Shown here: positions 10,301 to 17,485 of the stretch, one piece after another | Numbering within the stretch: the first letter of the stretch is position 1 | Layout of the letters: each line of letters starts with the position of its first letter | DNA from: JBGRQA01 sp041725895 | GTDB lineage: Bacteria; Bacteroidota; Bacteroidia; Bacteroidales; Marinifilaceae | Length of the DNA stretch: 64,000 nt | NCBI GenBank assembly: GCA_041725895.1 | Contig: JBGRQA010000021.1 | Coordinates: 40,216 to 104,215, forward strand | Direction: 5' to 3' | Position numbers and translations under genes: made by a program | The notes under the pieces: generated by a model | Told to the model about the DNA's origin: nothing | The model's database searches: none | The model's input: only the letters and a program-made list of their open reading frames with translations

Positions 10301-12148
10301 ACCATTATTGCATTGATTCCTCTTGCTTTGGGAAAGGCGGAGTATGTGACCATGATTGGCGTGCCTTTTGCCATTACCGTTATGGGTGGTTTGGCTTTGA
10401 GTACGCTATTAACGCTGGTATTTATTCCCACCCTGTATTCCGGTTTGCAATCTTCATTAAGCTGGATACGTGAGCAACGAATCCATGTAAAAGTTATTCA
10501 AACTGCTCTTTGGGTGGGGGGTGCATGGTTTATCTACCAGGAGGTGGACAGCAAAATCTGGCAGATTATCGATTTTATTGTGCTTCTGATTTCGGTTCCC
10601 GCCACCATCTTCTTTATCCAGCATAGCTTGCGGAAAGCCAGCGAGAAATTAATTGACAAGGATGAACCTTTGCATATTGAAATCCGCAATTTGGTGAAGA
10701 TCTACGATTGGGACAGTCGCTTCATGCGGGAATGGAAATCCGGCTTGCGTATTCGGGAGCGTTTGGGCTACAAGCATTCCTATACCACTCTAAAGGACTT
10801 TGATCAGTTGATCTGGCAGTTGCCCCTGCTTGGTTTTATGGTGTACTTCATCTATTTCCACCTGGAAAGTAGTTTGTATTACTTATTGTTGCCGATGGTA
10901 TTGCACATCATGATGATCTTCTTTGTGTCCCCCTTAAAGCAGTTCTCAGCTTTCTTAAAGACCCAGAATAAAGGGGGATGGAACCGCCGATGGATCAATT
11001 TGGTGCATGGATTCGTGTATTGGGTTTTCCCGGCTTTTACTCTGTTTCTGTATGTTGATCGTTACAAGATGCTTGGTTTGGTGATTCCAGTACTCGTTAT
11101 TTGGTATTTGGCGCTGGCGGTCAAAGTGACTTCAGATAAGCTTTACAAGGAGAAGGTGAATGTGAACCGCATCAAAGGTCGCTTTAGGGGCATTCGAAAA
11201 ATGTTCTTCCGTTTCGTGCTCATCATTCCTGTGATTGGGAAGAAAAAGACTCCATTCAAAGCACTGAAAGGTGTATCTCTTGATATTGAGAACGGAATGT
11301 TCGGACTTTTGGGGCCCAATGGAGCTGGTAAATCTACCTTGATGCGAATTATCTGCGGGATTCTGGAGCAAAGCTACGGTCAAATTACCATAAATGGTAT
11401 TGATGTGCGTGAGAAGCGGGAGGAGCTGCAGGGTCTGATTGGCTACCTGCCCCAGGAGTTTGGGATGTATGAGAACATGAGCGCATGGGATTTTCTGCAC
11501 TACATGGGGATTCTGAAGAAGCTGAAGGATGAGAAATTGAGGACTGAACGTGTGGAGTACGTGCTGAAGGCGGTTCACATGTATGATAATCGGAACGAAA
11601 AAATCGGTTCCTTCTCAGGAGGGATGAAGCAGCGAATCGGAATTGCACAGATTCTGTTGCATTTGCCTCGTATTTTGGTAGTGGATGAGCCAACAGCAGG
11701 ACTTGATCCCAGGGAACGTATCCGTTTCCGGAATTTATTGGTGGAATTGAGTAAGGAGCGTATTGTGATCTTTTCTACCCATATTATTGAGGATGTGGCC
11801 AGTTCTTGCAACCGGGTGGCTGTGATGAAAAAGGGAGATGTGAAATATCTTGGAGAACCCATTCACATGGCGGGCATTGCCGAAGGCAAAGTATGGTCTC
11901 TCAGTGTTTCCAATACCGAATTTGAGGAGCTGAAGGAGAAGTATGTTATTATTCATCACATGCGCGACGGAGAGAGCATCCGTGCACGCTGTTTGGCTGA
12001 TGAGGCCCCTGTAGAGGGTGCCCGACAGGTGAAAGCTAATCTGGAGGATGCTTACCTTTGTCTTTTGAGTGAGAGAGATGGAGTATCGGGCACAACAGAA
12101 GTTGAGAAAGAAGAAATGTATAAAGAGGTTGGTGAGAAAGTGAGTTAA
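7373..12148 (+). CDS. RND efflux permease fused to an ABC transporter ATP-binding domain
   Basis: A single uninterrupted 1591-residue frame. Residues ~1-1030 form a full RND pump with GMLLDNSVVVLENI in TM4 and GIVVNNGIIMIDY in TM10. Residues ~1040-1270 hold several additional hydrophobic segments joined by basic loops. Residues ~1290-1540 are an ABC nucleotide-binding domain: Walker A GPNGAGKST (1314-1322), Q-loop YLPQEFG, signature FSGGMKQR, Walker B ILVVDEPTAGLDP and switch His in FSTHIIED. All ATPase motifs look intact. The extra membrane helices could pair with the ABC-2 permease encoded next (12391-13098). No internal stop or repeat marks a recent fusion point, and codon use is continuous. 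Combining proton-driven and ATP-driven modules in one polypeptide is unusual. Whether the ATPase powers the RND half or only the ABC-2 partner is unknown. Confidence 0.88.
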   Translation: MNFIIKRKVLIAMLFTGLSMLGYFSYKQLPVELIPNAQYPMLFVNVGTGLEVDPRYMENQVIIPLEGVVGSLKGVEKIESEAGQQQGGIQVFFEKGTNLKFAYLKLVEKIEEAKKDLPREFQVQVFKFDLGRINNMFMTLQVRGSGGVNRLRQVVDQEIIDHIRNIDGIANADVFGGREKSLEIVLKEDVCKSYGITPADVQSALSGNSDARTFVGKVTRNNQMHFVNVIADFTDINDIHELVVREQGSIKLKDIATIHFGVKEQTSYSRVNGKEAVTIQLTRDAQANIIDLADVVKERIGQMNADLESKDVEVVVQNNTAEVMEKNINQIINLALIGGILAIFILWIFLKNIRLVVAIALAIPISVYTAFNFFYAYGVSINTLTLLGMALAIGMLLDNSVVVLENIYRLAAKKMTPEQAVLQGTKEVWRSIFAATLTTITVFLPFVFSSDFLIGLMGKHVGVSIISTLLVSLVVALLLIPMITYVFLKGRARFRPVNFESISQHNRLVQIYLVLLKTCMRHPGRTVLGALGLFFITLLISLGLSFISSDEPEVTELNLYVTMPGGTTLANTDLLVARVEEKLLSLEESKDLLSQIYEEEAVLTITLVEDYKKKRNLSVPAIKTDILERLDDLKLASFSWDPPAAGRHFGGGGFDDDDGFAQMLGMGSQKGKIMVKGQDFDKMLNLGQDLEYYLGQLTSIENVRVKVPAKRPEMLLDFDKQLMALYDIPLSSVLSELRSFQHEFSSGVKFKQGNEEYDILIKTLADEENQVARNANDLKKLPVRGNQGAQFEMQSISKLNFTDGMSSIKRTNQEKHLELEYQFISEVQDEKDLLEAARVEIDELVESLTLPSGLALEVVHEEDSLGEFYFLFLMAFVLIFMILASVFESFAMPIVMMFSIPMAAIGSLIALILTGNSLANANVMIGLLILLGIVVNNGIIMIDYSKVLQRRGYREARALMMAGLARVRPILITAITTIIALIPLALGKAEYVTMIGVPFAITVMGGLALSTLLTLVFIPTLYSGLQSSLSWIREQRIHVKVIQTALWVGGAWFIYQEVDSKIWQIIDFIVLLISVPATIFFIQHSLRKASEKLIDKDEPLHIEIRNLVKIYDWDSRFMREWKSGLRIRERLGYKHSYTTLKDFDQLIWQLPLLGFMVYFIYFHLESSLYYLLLPMVLHIMMIFFVSPLKQFSAFLKTQNKGGWNRRWINLVHGFVYWVFPAFTLFLYVDRYKMLGLVIPVLVIWYLALAVKVTSDKLYKEKVNVNRIKGRFRGIRKMFFRFVLIIPVIGKKKTPFKALKGVSLDIENGMFGLLGPNGAGKSTLMRIICGILEQSYGQITINGIDVREKREELQGLIGYLPQEFGMYENMSAWDFLHYMGILKKLKDEKLRTERVEYVLKAVHMYDNRNEKIGSFSGGMKQRIGIAQILLHLPRILVVDEPTAGLDPRERIRFRNLLVELSKERIVIFSTHIIEDVASSCNRVAVMKKGDVKYLGEPIHMAGIAEGKVWSLSVSNTEFEELKEKYVIIHHMRDGESIRARCLADEAPVEGARQVKANLEDAYLCLLSERDGVSGTTEVEKEEMYKEVGEKVS

Positions 12149-12390
12149 TAATGAGTAATGATTAGTGAGTGTTGTGTTCCGAATCGGAAAGCTAATTGAT
12201 TTTTGCGTTTTCGGTGTGTTAAAAGTTTCACGCAAAACGCGCAAAGAGATAATGCTAAGATCGCAAAGGGTAAACAATTGGTTTTAGCGGTCTTTGCGTG
12301 ATAATTTGGATGGAAAAAGAGCTTGTAGCTTGAGGCTTATTGCTGGAAGCTTTAATCGCTATCCGTCACATAAATTTAAGATTAAACAAT
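12149..12390. other. Intergenic region with GCAAAG-type palindromic repeat
   Basis: No gene. TCACGCAAA (12228-12236) is exactly inverted at TTTGCGTGA (12293-12301), with further GCAAAG copies between them. A stretch resembling the end of the 4120-7248 gene (aatgattag...agtaatgag at ~7236-7258) appears at 12148-12172. Both look like dispersed non-coding repeats rather than regulatory sites of this operon. Confidence 0.5.
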
Positions 12391-13098
12391 ATGAACGGTA
12401 CAAACCAACTACAGTTGATAAAAGACATCATCATTTACAATTTTAAGATCATCTTTGCCAATAAGTTCATCTACTTTTTGATTGCGGCGGTGGCCTTCTT
12501 TCTCATGGTGATGGGGATCATGCTGTTCTCGGATTCCAATCCGGCGGCAGAGGATATTTATGGGACCCTGATTTTTCCAGGGGTTCTGATCCTATTCTAT
12601 CCCGTCATCTTTAATATACAAAATGATAAAGATGCCAGGATGTTGGAAATCATCTTTGGGGTGCCCAATTATCGCTACAAAGTCTATCTGATTCGTTTTG
12701 TATTGAGTATTTTGCTACTTTTTGTGATCCTTTGCCTGATGGCCTGGTTTTCTGTTTTTGCGGTAGTAAAAGTACCGGTATTCAATATGGTGTACCAGTT
12801 GATGTATTGCCTGTTGTTTTTGGCAAGTTTGGCTTTTCTTTTCTCCACTTTGGTTCGAAATGGGAGTGGAGCAGCGGTGATTATGGTTATCATCGGTCTG
12901 TTCTTCCTCATTATGGCCGAACCCCTGCGGTACAGCAAATGGAATATTTTCCTGAACCCTTTCAATGTTCCTACGGATATGAGTCATTCTATCTGGATGA
13001 ATGTTCTTTTTCAAAATCGGATGATGCTGGTAATTGGTACCATCATCTCTTTGCTTTGGAGTCTGATCAACCTGCAACGAAGGGAAAAATTCGTTTAG
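12391..13098 (+). CDS. ABC-2 type transporter permease
   Basis: 235 residues from the ATG at 12391; an upstream in-frame TTG at 12340 lies in repeat-like sequence and is less likely. There are six predicted membrane helices, beginning with FIYFLIAAVAFFLMVMGIML and ending with MLVIGTIISLLWSLINL before a basic tail. The topology and length fit ABC-2 transporter permeases, which need a separate ATP-binding subunit. The nearest ATPase domain is the C-terminus of the RND-ABC fusion just upstream. A strong terminator (13148-13202) ends the block 50 bp downstream. Confidence 0.8.
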   Translation: MNGTNQLQLIKDIIIYNFKIIFANKFIYFLIAAVAFFLMVMGIMLFSDSNPAAEDIYGTLIFPGVLILFYPVIFNIQNDKDARMLEIIFGVPNYRYKVYLIRFVLSILLLFVILCLMAWFSVFAVVKVPVFNMVYQLMYCLLFLASLAFLFSTLVRNGSGAAVIMVIIGLFFLIMAEPLRYSKWNIFLNPFNVPTDMSHSIWMNVLFQNRMMLVIGTIISLLWSLINLQRREKFV

Positions 13099-13147
13099 TT
13101 CCAGAAAGAACTTTAGAGGGAAAAGACTTATTTCTTTTGGCATAATT

Positions 13148-13202
13148 ACCCAGTAATCATCAAATCGGATTGTCCTTCGGTTTGGTGATTACTGGGTTTT
13201 TG
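13148..13202 (+). terminator. Rho-independent terminator after the efflux operon
   Basis: ACCCAGTAATCA (13148-13159) pairs perfectly with TGATTACTGGGT (13186-13197), extended inward by CAAA/TTTG, and is followed by a T-run. It lies 50 bp after the ABC-2 permease stop codon. Confidence 0.85.
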
Positions 13203-13492
13203 TCTGTTTTGAGTTGTACGTTTTTGGTAATTTGTCTTTTCTAAGAGCTAAAAACCAATAGATAAATGCGTATTCATAAAAAGTATGGATTTACATCACT
13301 TCTGTAAGTTGGGATTTCGACTGGATCTTCTGACAGGATTTCTCTTCTCGATTGTGGCTGAATGTTAAAAAAACTGGTTGTTTTTAAATTTGGTATAGGG
13401 CTGGAGTATGCTAAGAATAAGGTGTGTGGGTGCTTGTGACTAAAAAAATAATTTTATTACTACAAAAATAGTCACATGATTAAAAAAGTAGT
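13203..13492. other. Intergenic region upstream of blaI-like gene
   Basis: No coding sequence is supported. The last ~60 bp contain two overlapping inverted repeats (13436-13475 and 13459-13492) that look like repressor sites. The rest is AT-rich and featureless. Confidence 0.5.
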
Positions 13493-13500
13493 TATATTTG
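13436..13500 (+). promoter_or_regulatory. Predicted promoter and BlaI-type operator
   Basis: GTGACTA (13436-13442) is inverted at TAGTCAC (13469-13475), and ACTAC (13459-13463) at GTAGT (13488-13492). The Bacteroidota -7 motif TATATTTG occupies 13493-13500, only four bases before the BlaI-type start codon at 13505. BlaI-family repressors bind dyads over their own promoters, so autoregulation is expected. The position implies a leaderless or nearly leaderless mRNA. Confidence 0.5.
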
Positions 13501-13504
13501 TTGC

Positions 13505-13888
13505 ATGAAAGATTTAACAAAAGCAGAAGAACAAGTAATGCAATACATCTGGAAGCTTGAAAAAGCTTTCCTGAAAGACATTGTTGAGCAATTTCCCGAA
13601 CCGAAACCAGCTTATACGACTATTTCAACCGTAATAAGGGTTTTGGTGAAAAAGAAATTTATAGCTTATAATACTTACGGGAAAATTCATGAATACTTTC
13701 CGTTGGTTTCAAAAGATGTCTATTTCAAAAATCATTTTAAGGGAGTGGTAAAAAACTTTTTTAGTGGTTCTGTGAGCAATTTTGCGTCCTTTTTCACCAA
13801 TGATGAGGATTTAAATCTGACAGAATTGGAAAAGATGAAACAGATGATAGAAAAAAAGATTAATGCACTAAAAGACAAAAATGAATAG
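13505..13888 (+). CDS. BlaI/MecI/CopY family transcriptional repressor
   Basis: 127 residues with a winged helix-turn-helix typical of BlaI: KAEEQVMQYIWKLEKAFLKDI, then the recognition region PAYTTISTVIRVLVKKKFI (~residues 38-56). The C-terminal half is the dimerisation region with the usual cleavable linker area. Its 3' end overlaps the start of the M56 protease gene by 8 bp, the standard blaI-blaR1 arrangement. The protease should sense a cell envelope signal and relieve repression. No beta-lactamase gene is nearby, so the regulon is unknown; the pair may regulate itself or the adjacent genes. Confidence 0.88.
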   Translation: MKDLTKAEEQVMQYIWKLEKAFLKDIVEQFPEPKPAYTTISTVIRVLVKKKFIAYNTYGKIHEYFPLVSKDVYFKNHFKGVVKNFFSGSVSNFASFFTNDEDLNLTELEKMKQMIEKKINALKDKNE

Positions 13889-15155
13889 TTATTTGCTTTA
13901 TCTGCTTGAAGTAAGCTGTGTTTTTGCAGTGTTTTACTCTTTATTTTATCTGCTATTTCGGCGGTTGACATTTCATGCGGGAAATAGATTTTTACTACTA
14001 TTAATTCTCCCCATTTCGTTTGCTATTCCAATTCTTGATGTTGGCTTACATCCTGTAATTGTTGGTGAAATTGAACTTCCGAAGTTCGATGAATTTATTG
14101 TTTCAACCTCCCGGGTGGTGGAAACAATAAATTCTTTTTCGCAAAAATCGATGAATGTTGGTAGTTATTTATTTATCCTTTATTGGGTTGGTTTTGTGGT
14201 TTCTGTTTTTAAACTAGTTCTTCATGCTTATAAATTGTTAAATCTTAAACGTAGATCCCAAATTCATTTCAAACAAGGATATTATTTTATTACAGCCAAT
14301 GTTTCGTCTGTTTTTTCGTGTTTTAATTGGATTTTTGTGCCGAATAATCAACTTGACACATACGAAAAACCAATTATAGAACACGAGAAAGTTCATGCCA
14401 GATTGTGGCATACATTTGATTTGATAGTAACGGAAATATTTGTTGCATTGCTCTGGTTCAATCCTTTTGTTTTCTTCTTTCGCAAATCAATCAAATCTAT
14501 TCATGAGTTTCAGGCCGATGAGCATGTTTTAAGGGGTGGTGTGCAAAAATCATATTACCTTGAATTGATGCTCAATAATCTTGAAAAGAGTCGATTGGTT
14601 GATTTTTACAGTTATTTTAATTGTTATACCATTAAAAACAGAGTTGAAATGATTACAACAGATAAATCACGTAAAAATCAGATTATAAAGTATCTCTTAT
14701 TTGTTCCTGTTATTGCTTTGCTAACAATGGCATTTACTGGTTCACCAGAGAATCCACCTTCAATTTTCCCCATAAAAAAGGGGGAGTATGATAAAATCAC
14801 CCAGCCATTTGGGCGAAAGTTTATCAATCCAATAACTAAAAAGGAGAAGGTGCATGGCGGTATTGACATAAAAGCTACTGAAGGAGTTTCCGTATTGGCT
14901 ACATCGGATGGGACGGTAGTAAGAGTATCATCCGAAAAAGGATGGGGGAATCTGGTTGTCATTGATCATGGTAACGGATACCAAACCTGGTATGCCCATT
15001 TGAAAGATTTTGCCGTTGAAAAAGGGCAGAAAGTGAAGATCGGGCAGACTGTAGGATCTGTTGGAAATACCGGATATTCAACGGGACCACATCTGCATTA
15101 CGAGGTAAGATTGAATAAAAAGAGAGTTAATCCGATGGATTATTGCGAAAAGTAG
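13881..15155 (+). CDS. BlaR1/M56 family membrane metalloprotease fused to a C-terminal M23 peptidase domain
   Basis: 424 residues. Four membrane helices in the first ~290 residues carry the M56 zinc protease: HEKVH (HExxH, residues 168-172) followed by the downstream glutamate region FQADEH. After the last helix (~272-290) comes an exported M23/LytM-type domain, HGGID (His325, Asp329) and HLH (404-406), with the fold signature TWYAHL and VGNTGYSTGPHLHYEV. All predicted zinc ligands of both peptidases are present. The usual BlaR1 sensor is a penicillin-binding domain; here that position holds a peptidoglycan endopeptidase-like domain. It may bind or cut peptidoglycan as the signal input. Fusion of this kind exists in Bacteroidota databases to my recollection, but its function is not established. 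Confidence 0.87.
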   Translation: MNSYLLYLLEVSCVFAVFYSLFYLLFRRLTFHAGNRFLLLLILPISFAIPILDVGLHPVIVGEIELPKFDEFIVSTSRVVETINSFSQKSMNVGSYLFILYWVGFVVSVFKLVLHAYKLLNLKRRSQIHFKQGYYFITANVSSVFSCFNWIFVPNNQLDTYEKPIIEHEKVHARLWHTFDLIVTEIFVALLWFNPFVFFFRKSIKSIHEFQADEHVLRGGVQKSYYLELMLNNLEKSRLVDFYSYFNCYTIKNRVEMITTDKSRKNQIIKYLLFVPVIALLTMAFTGSPENPPSIFPIKKGEYDKITQPFGRKFINPITKKEKVHGGIDIKATEGVSVLATSDGTVVRVSSEKGWGNLVVIDHGNGYQTWYAHLKDFAVEKGQKVKIGQTVGSVGNTGYSTGPHLHYEVRLNKKRVNPMDYCEK

Positions 15156-15206
15156 GGTGAATCGTTAAGTTGATTCATAATTATTTTGGATATAAAAATA
15201 GAAAAG

Positions 15207-15232
15207 GTATCCCGGGTTGTTCCGGGATACCA
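15207..15232. terminator. Bidirectional terminator between convergent genes
   Basis: GGTATCCCGG (15207-15216) pairs with CCGGGATACC (15223-15232) around a 6-base loop. An A-rich tract lies on the left and a T-rich tract on the right, so it can serve both the M56-M23 gene and the minus-strand graspetide operon. Confidence 0.8.
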
Positions 15233-15246
15233 ATTTTAGGGTGTTT

Positions 15247-16242
15247 CTAAAGTTTCTTAATTCTTCTTTTGCCTTTTCCCTGCAATAGGTTAGCCAGAGC
15301 TTGGGATATCTTTCCTTCCGAAAGTTTATCCAGCCAAAAGAATTCTCCCACCGGATTGATTTCTAGAAAAACATATTCGTTTTCGGGAGTTAGAATCAGG
15401 TCGATGGCTCCGTAATTTAAGCACAAGCGATCCATCAACTGTAAAAGTTTTTTGTTAATCTCTTCAGGCAGTTCAAAGGGTTCCCATTGATTCAATAGTG
15501 TCGCTCCTTCTTTGCGCCAGTCATCCTTTGCATTTACCAGCTTTTGGGAATCAATGGAATAGGCAACAATTTGATCTCCTACTATGGTAACACGAAGTTC
15601 CACCTTTTTGTTAATCTTTTCCTGGAATTGCATGGGACTGATTTGCAGATCGTCCAAATCTTCAAGATGTTCTGCTTCCAGAGTGTTGGTGAATACGACG
15701 TTTTCAACATTCTTTTCGTAGATAGCAAAAGAGCTTTGCATTTTTGTGATTACTCCTTTTGGGGTATCTGCGAAGAATTTCCGAAGGTCTTCCTTGTTAT
15801 TGGTGACAAGAGTCTTGGGAATTCTTAAGCCGCATTGTTTGGCCAGTTTCAATTGGAGATGTTTGTCCGAACATCTTCTGATGTTATGGTAGTCGTCCAG
15901 TTTGAAGGCATCGGAGGTTTCAAGCATTCCCAGAATTACTCGTTTGGATTCCTCAAGTATGGGACCGCGAAATTCCTTTGGAATATCCCTGTCCAACTCT
16001 TTGCCAACGAAAAAGCGGCGATACCAGATGGCTTCAAATTCATCAAGTAGATGTCTCTCATTATCCCTTTCGATGTAGGTGCGGATTTCACCATTGTCAA
16101 TAAATTGAGAAACTGAGATTTTGGAGGGGTATAGGTCGCTATCGAATCGAAATACGGCAACCCCCTCCTGATGAAGGATTTTACTTACAGTTTCAATGCT
16201 GGGGTTGTCGCTCTGATGCGTTATAATGAGTATCTTTTTCAT
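15247..16242 (-). CDS. mvdD: MdnC/MvdD-type ATP-grasp ligase (graspetide omega-ester formation)
   Basis: 331 residues, the length of microviridin ligases. The N-terminal domain has LIITHQSDNPS and IWYRRF, where cyanobacterial MdnC has VWYRRM. The ATP-grasp core shows TKMQSSFAIY, DWRKEGA, QWEPFELP and the C-terminal metal/ATP site LNYGAIDL...VFLEINPVGEFFWLD. These blocks match MdnC/MvdD, which makes the two omega-ester bonds (Thr-Asp and Ser-Glu) in microviridin. The gene starts inside the end of the upstream ligase (50-bp overlap), which implies translational coupling. It is the last gene of a minus-strand operon with a three-core precursor. Assignment to the ester-forming subtype is from remembered sequence similarity. 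Confidence 0.9.
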   Translation of the reverse strand: MKKILIITHQSDNPSIETVSKILHQEGVAVFRFDSDLYPSKISVSQFIDNGEIRTYIERDNERHLLDEFEAIWYRRFFVGKELDRDIPKEFRGPILEESKRVILGMLETSDAFKLDDYHNIRRCSDKHLQLKLAKQCGLRIPKTLVTNNKEDLRKFFADTPKGVITKMQSSFAIYEKNVENVVFTNTLEAEHLEDLDDLQISPMQFQEKINKKVELRVTIVGDQIVAYSIDSQKLVNAKDDWRKEGATLLNQWEPFELPEEINKKLLQLMDRLCLNYGAIDLILTPENEYVFLEINPVGEFFWLDKLSEGKISQALANLLQGKGKRRIKKL

Positions 16243-17215
16243 AGTTTCTGATTTTTCGTTTCAATGTTTCTGCGATGGCTCGGGAGATTGGCAGGTTTAA
16301 CTCTTTTTCCAACATCCCCCATTCTCCAACAGGATTTACCTCCAGAAAGACAAATTCACCGGATGGAGTTTCTAGGATGTCCATAACACCGAATTGAAGA
16401 TGGAGGTTCTTCATCATGATGGTAATTTTCTTCATCAATAGTTCGGGTAGTTGACCGATTTCCCATGTTACCTTGCTGTTGCTTTTTATATCGGGACTGT
16501 TGCTTGATAATGATTCTGCAATGATTTTACCGCAATAGAAGAGGCCATTAACAAAAACGACCCGATACTCTGCCACTTTTGGAATCTCTTCCTGAAAGAT
16601 CATTGGACAGAGTTGTGCAGATTGCAAACTTTCGAGATCCTCCGGTTGAATCTTACTGGTTCGAAAAGAGGGACCGCTTCCATTCATACTTACCGATAGA
16701 ACTGTTTGCATTTTCATTACCATGTTGCCATTCACCTGGTGGAAAAATTGTCTGATTCTTTCGGGATGATTTGAGACAAGGGTTTCAGGCATTTGGATTC
16801 CTGCTTTTTCAGCCTCTTCCATTTGGAGTAATTTGTTATGAGCCCGGTCAACTTCCTCTGGACCGTCCAGCCAGAAGGCATGATTTAAAACAGACAAAAA
16901 ATTATTGAGGTGCTTGACCGATTCTTTTCCACAATAGGCAGCATATTGTGGATCAATGTCTTTAGGGAGTTTTGGTGACCATAGTCTCCTAAACCAAATA
17001 CCTTTGATTGAGGCGGTGTCTATGTCATTCCCATTGACTGTGATTACCTTGCGAATTCCATTCCGATTTTCCCGGTAGAAATCGAGATGAAGTTCCGAAG
17101 GATACAAGTCGGTGTTGAGTCGTAAGGTGGCGAAACCCATATTTTTGAGATGGGCTTCTACATTGTCGATGGTATAAAAATCACCGCTGTGTGTTAAAAG
17201 TAGTATCGTATCCAT
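16193..17215 (-). CDS. mvdC: MdnB/MvdC-type ATP-grasp ligase (graspetide omega-amide formation)
   Basis: 340 residues. The start LLLTHSGDFYTID, IWFRRLW, and the C-terminal block TPSGEFVFLEVNPVGEWGMLEKEL align with cyanobacterial MdnB/MvdC (LLLTHSGDFFTID, EYVFLEVNPTGEWGMLE). In that pathway the enzyme closes the Lys-Glu omega-amide ring after the partner ligase has made the ester rings. The ATP-grasp metal ligands E and N in EVNPVGEW are present. The gene lies 54 bp downstream of the precursor, separated by a stable hairpin, and overlaps the second ligase. No acetyltransferase or dedicated exporter (MdnD/MdnE equivalents) is adjacent. Confidence 0.9.
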   Translation of the reverse strand: MDTILLLTHSGDFYTIDNVEAHLKNMGFATLRLNTDLYPSELHLDFYRENRNGIRKVITVNGNDIDTASIKGIWFRRLWSPKLPKDIDPQYAAYCGKESVKHLNNFLSVLNHAFWLDGPEEVDRAHNKLLQMEEAEKAGIQMPETLVSNHPERIRQFFHQVNGNMVMKMQTVLSVSMNGSGPSFRTSKIQPEDLESLQSAQLCPMIFQEEIPKVAEYRVVFVNGLFYCGKIIAESLSSNSPDIKSNSKVTWEIGQLPELLMKKITIMMKNLHLQFGVMDILETPSGEFVFLEVNPVGEWGMLEKELNLPISRAIAETLKRKIRNYEKDTHYNASERQPQH

Positions 17216-17230
17216 AGTTTCTCAATGATA

Positions 17231-17255
17231 AGGCCGGTGATTGTTTCACCGGCCT
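17231..17255 (-). terminator. Intercistronic hairpin between graspetide precursor and ligases (attenuator)
   Basis: A perfect 10-bp stem, AGGCCGGTGA (17231-17240) with TCACCGGCCT (17246-17255), lies 15 bp after the precursor stop and 15 bp before the first ligase start. The following minus-strand sequence is only weakly T-rich. It is more likely a partial terminator or 3'-end stabiliser that yields more precursor mRNA than enzyme mRNA. Confidence 0.65.
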
Positions 17256-17269
17256 AAATCTTTTTACAT

Positions 17270-17485
17270 CTATTCTAATAAGCCTTCATCGTTATCCGAA
17301 GGATATTTCATGGTTTGATAACCACCTTCATCATCATCCGAAGGATATTTCAGAGTTACATTTTCATCCCCGTCTGAAGGAAATTTCATAGTTTGTTCTG
17401 GAATTAATTGTCCTCCTTTGGTCTGATCATTTTCTTTTTCGGAAATCTGATTTTCCAAAAACTTAGCGAAAAATGGTTTTTTCAT
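17270..17485 (-). CDS. mvdE: Microviridin-like graspetide precursor with three core repeats
   Basis: 71 residues. The leader contains PFFAKFLE (residues 4-11), matching the PFFARFL helix that microviridin ligases recognise, and a Gly-Gly at 24-25. Three core units follow: TMKFPSDGDE (32-41), TLKYPSDDDE (44-53) and TMKYPSDNDE (58-67). Each keeps the Thr, Lys, Ser donors and Asp/Glu acceptors of the canonical T-x-K-x-P-S-D-x-E/D-E microviridin ring system, although the residue after PSD is G, D or N rather than the usual Trp. Full processing would give up to nine side-chain crosslinks in one peptide. Microviridins are serine protease inhibitors, and the residue after the core Thr (Met/Leu) usually sets specificity. 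Export and cleavage are not explained by neighbouring genes. Confidence 0.92.
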   Translation of the reverse strand: MKKPFFAKFLENQISEKENDQTKGGQLIPEQTMKFPSDGDENVTLKYPSDDDEGGYQTMKYPSDNDEGLLE

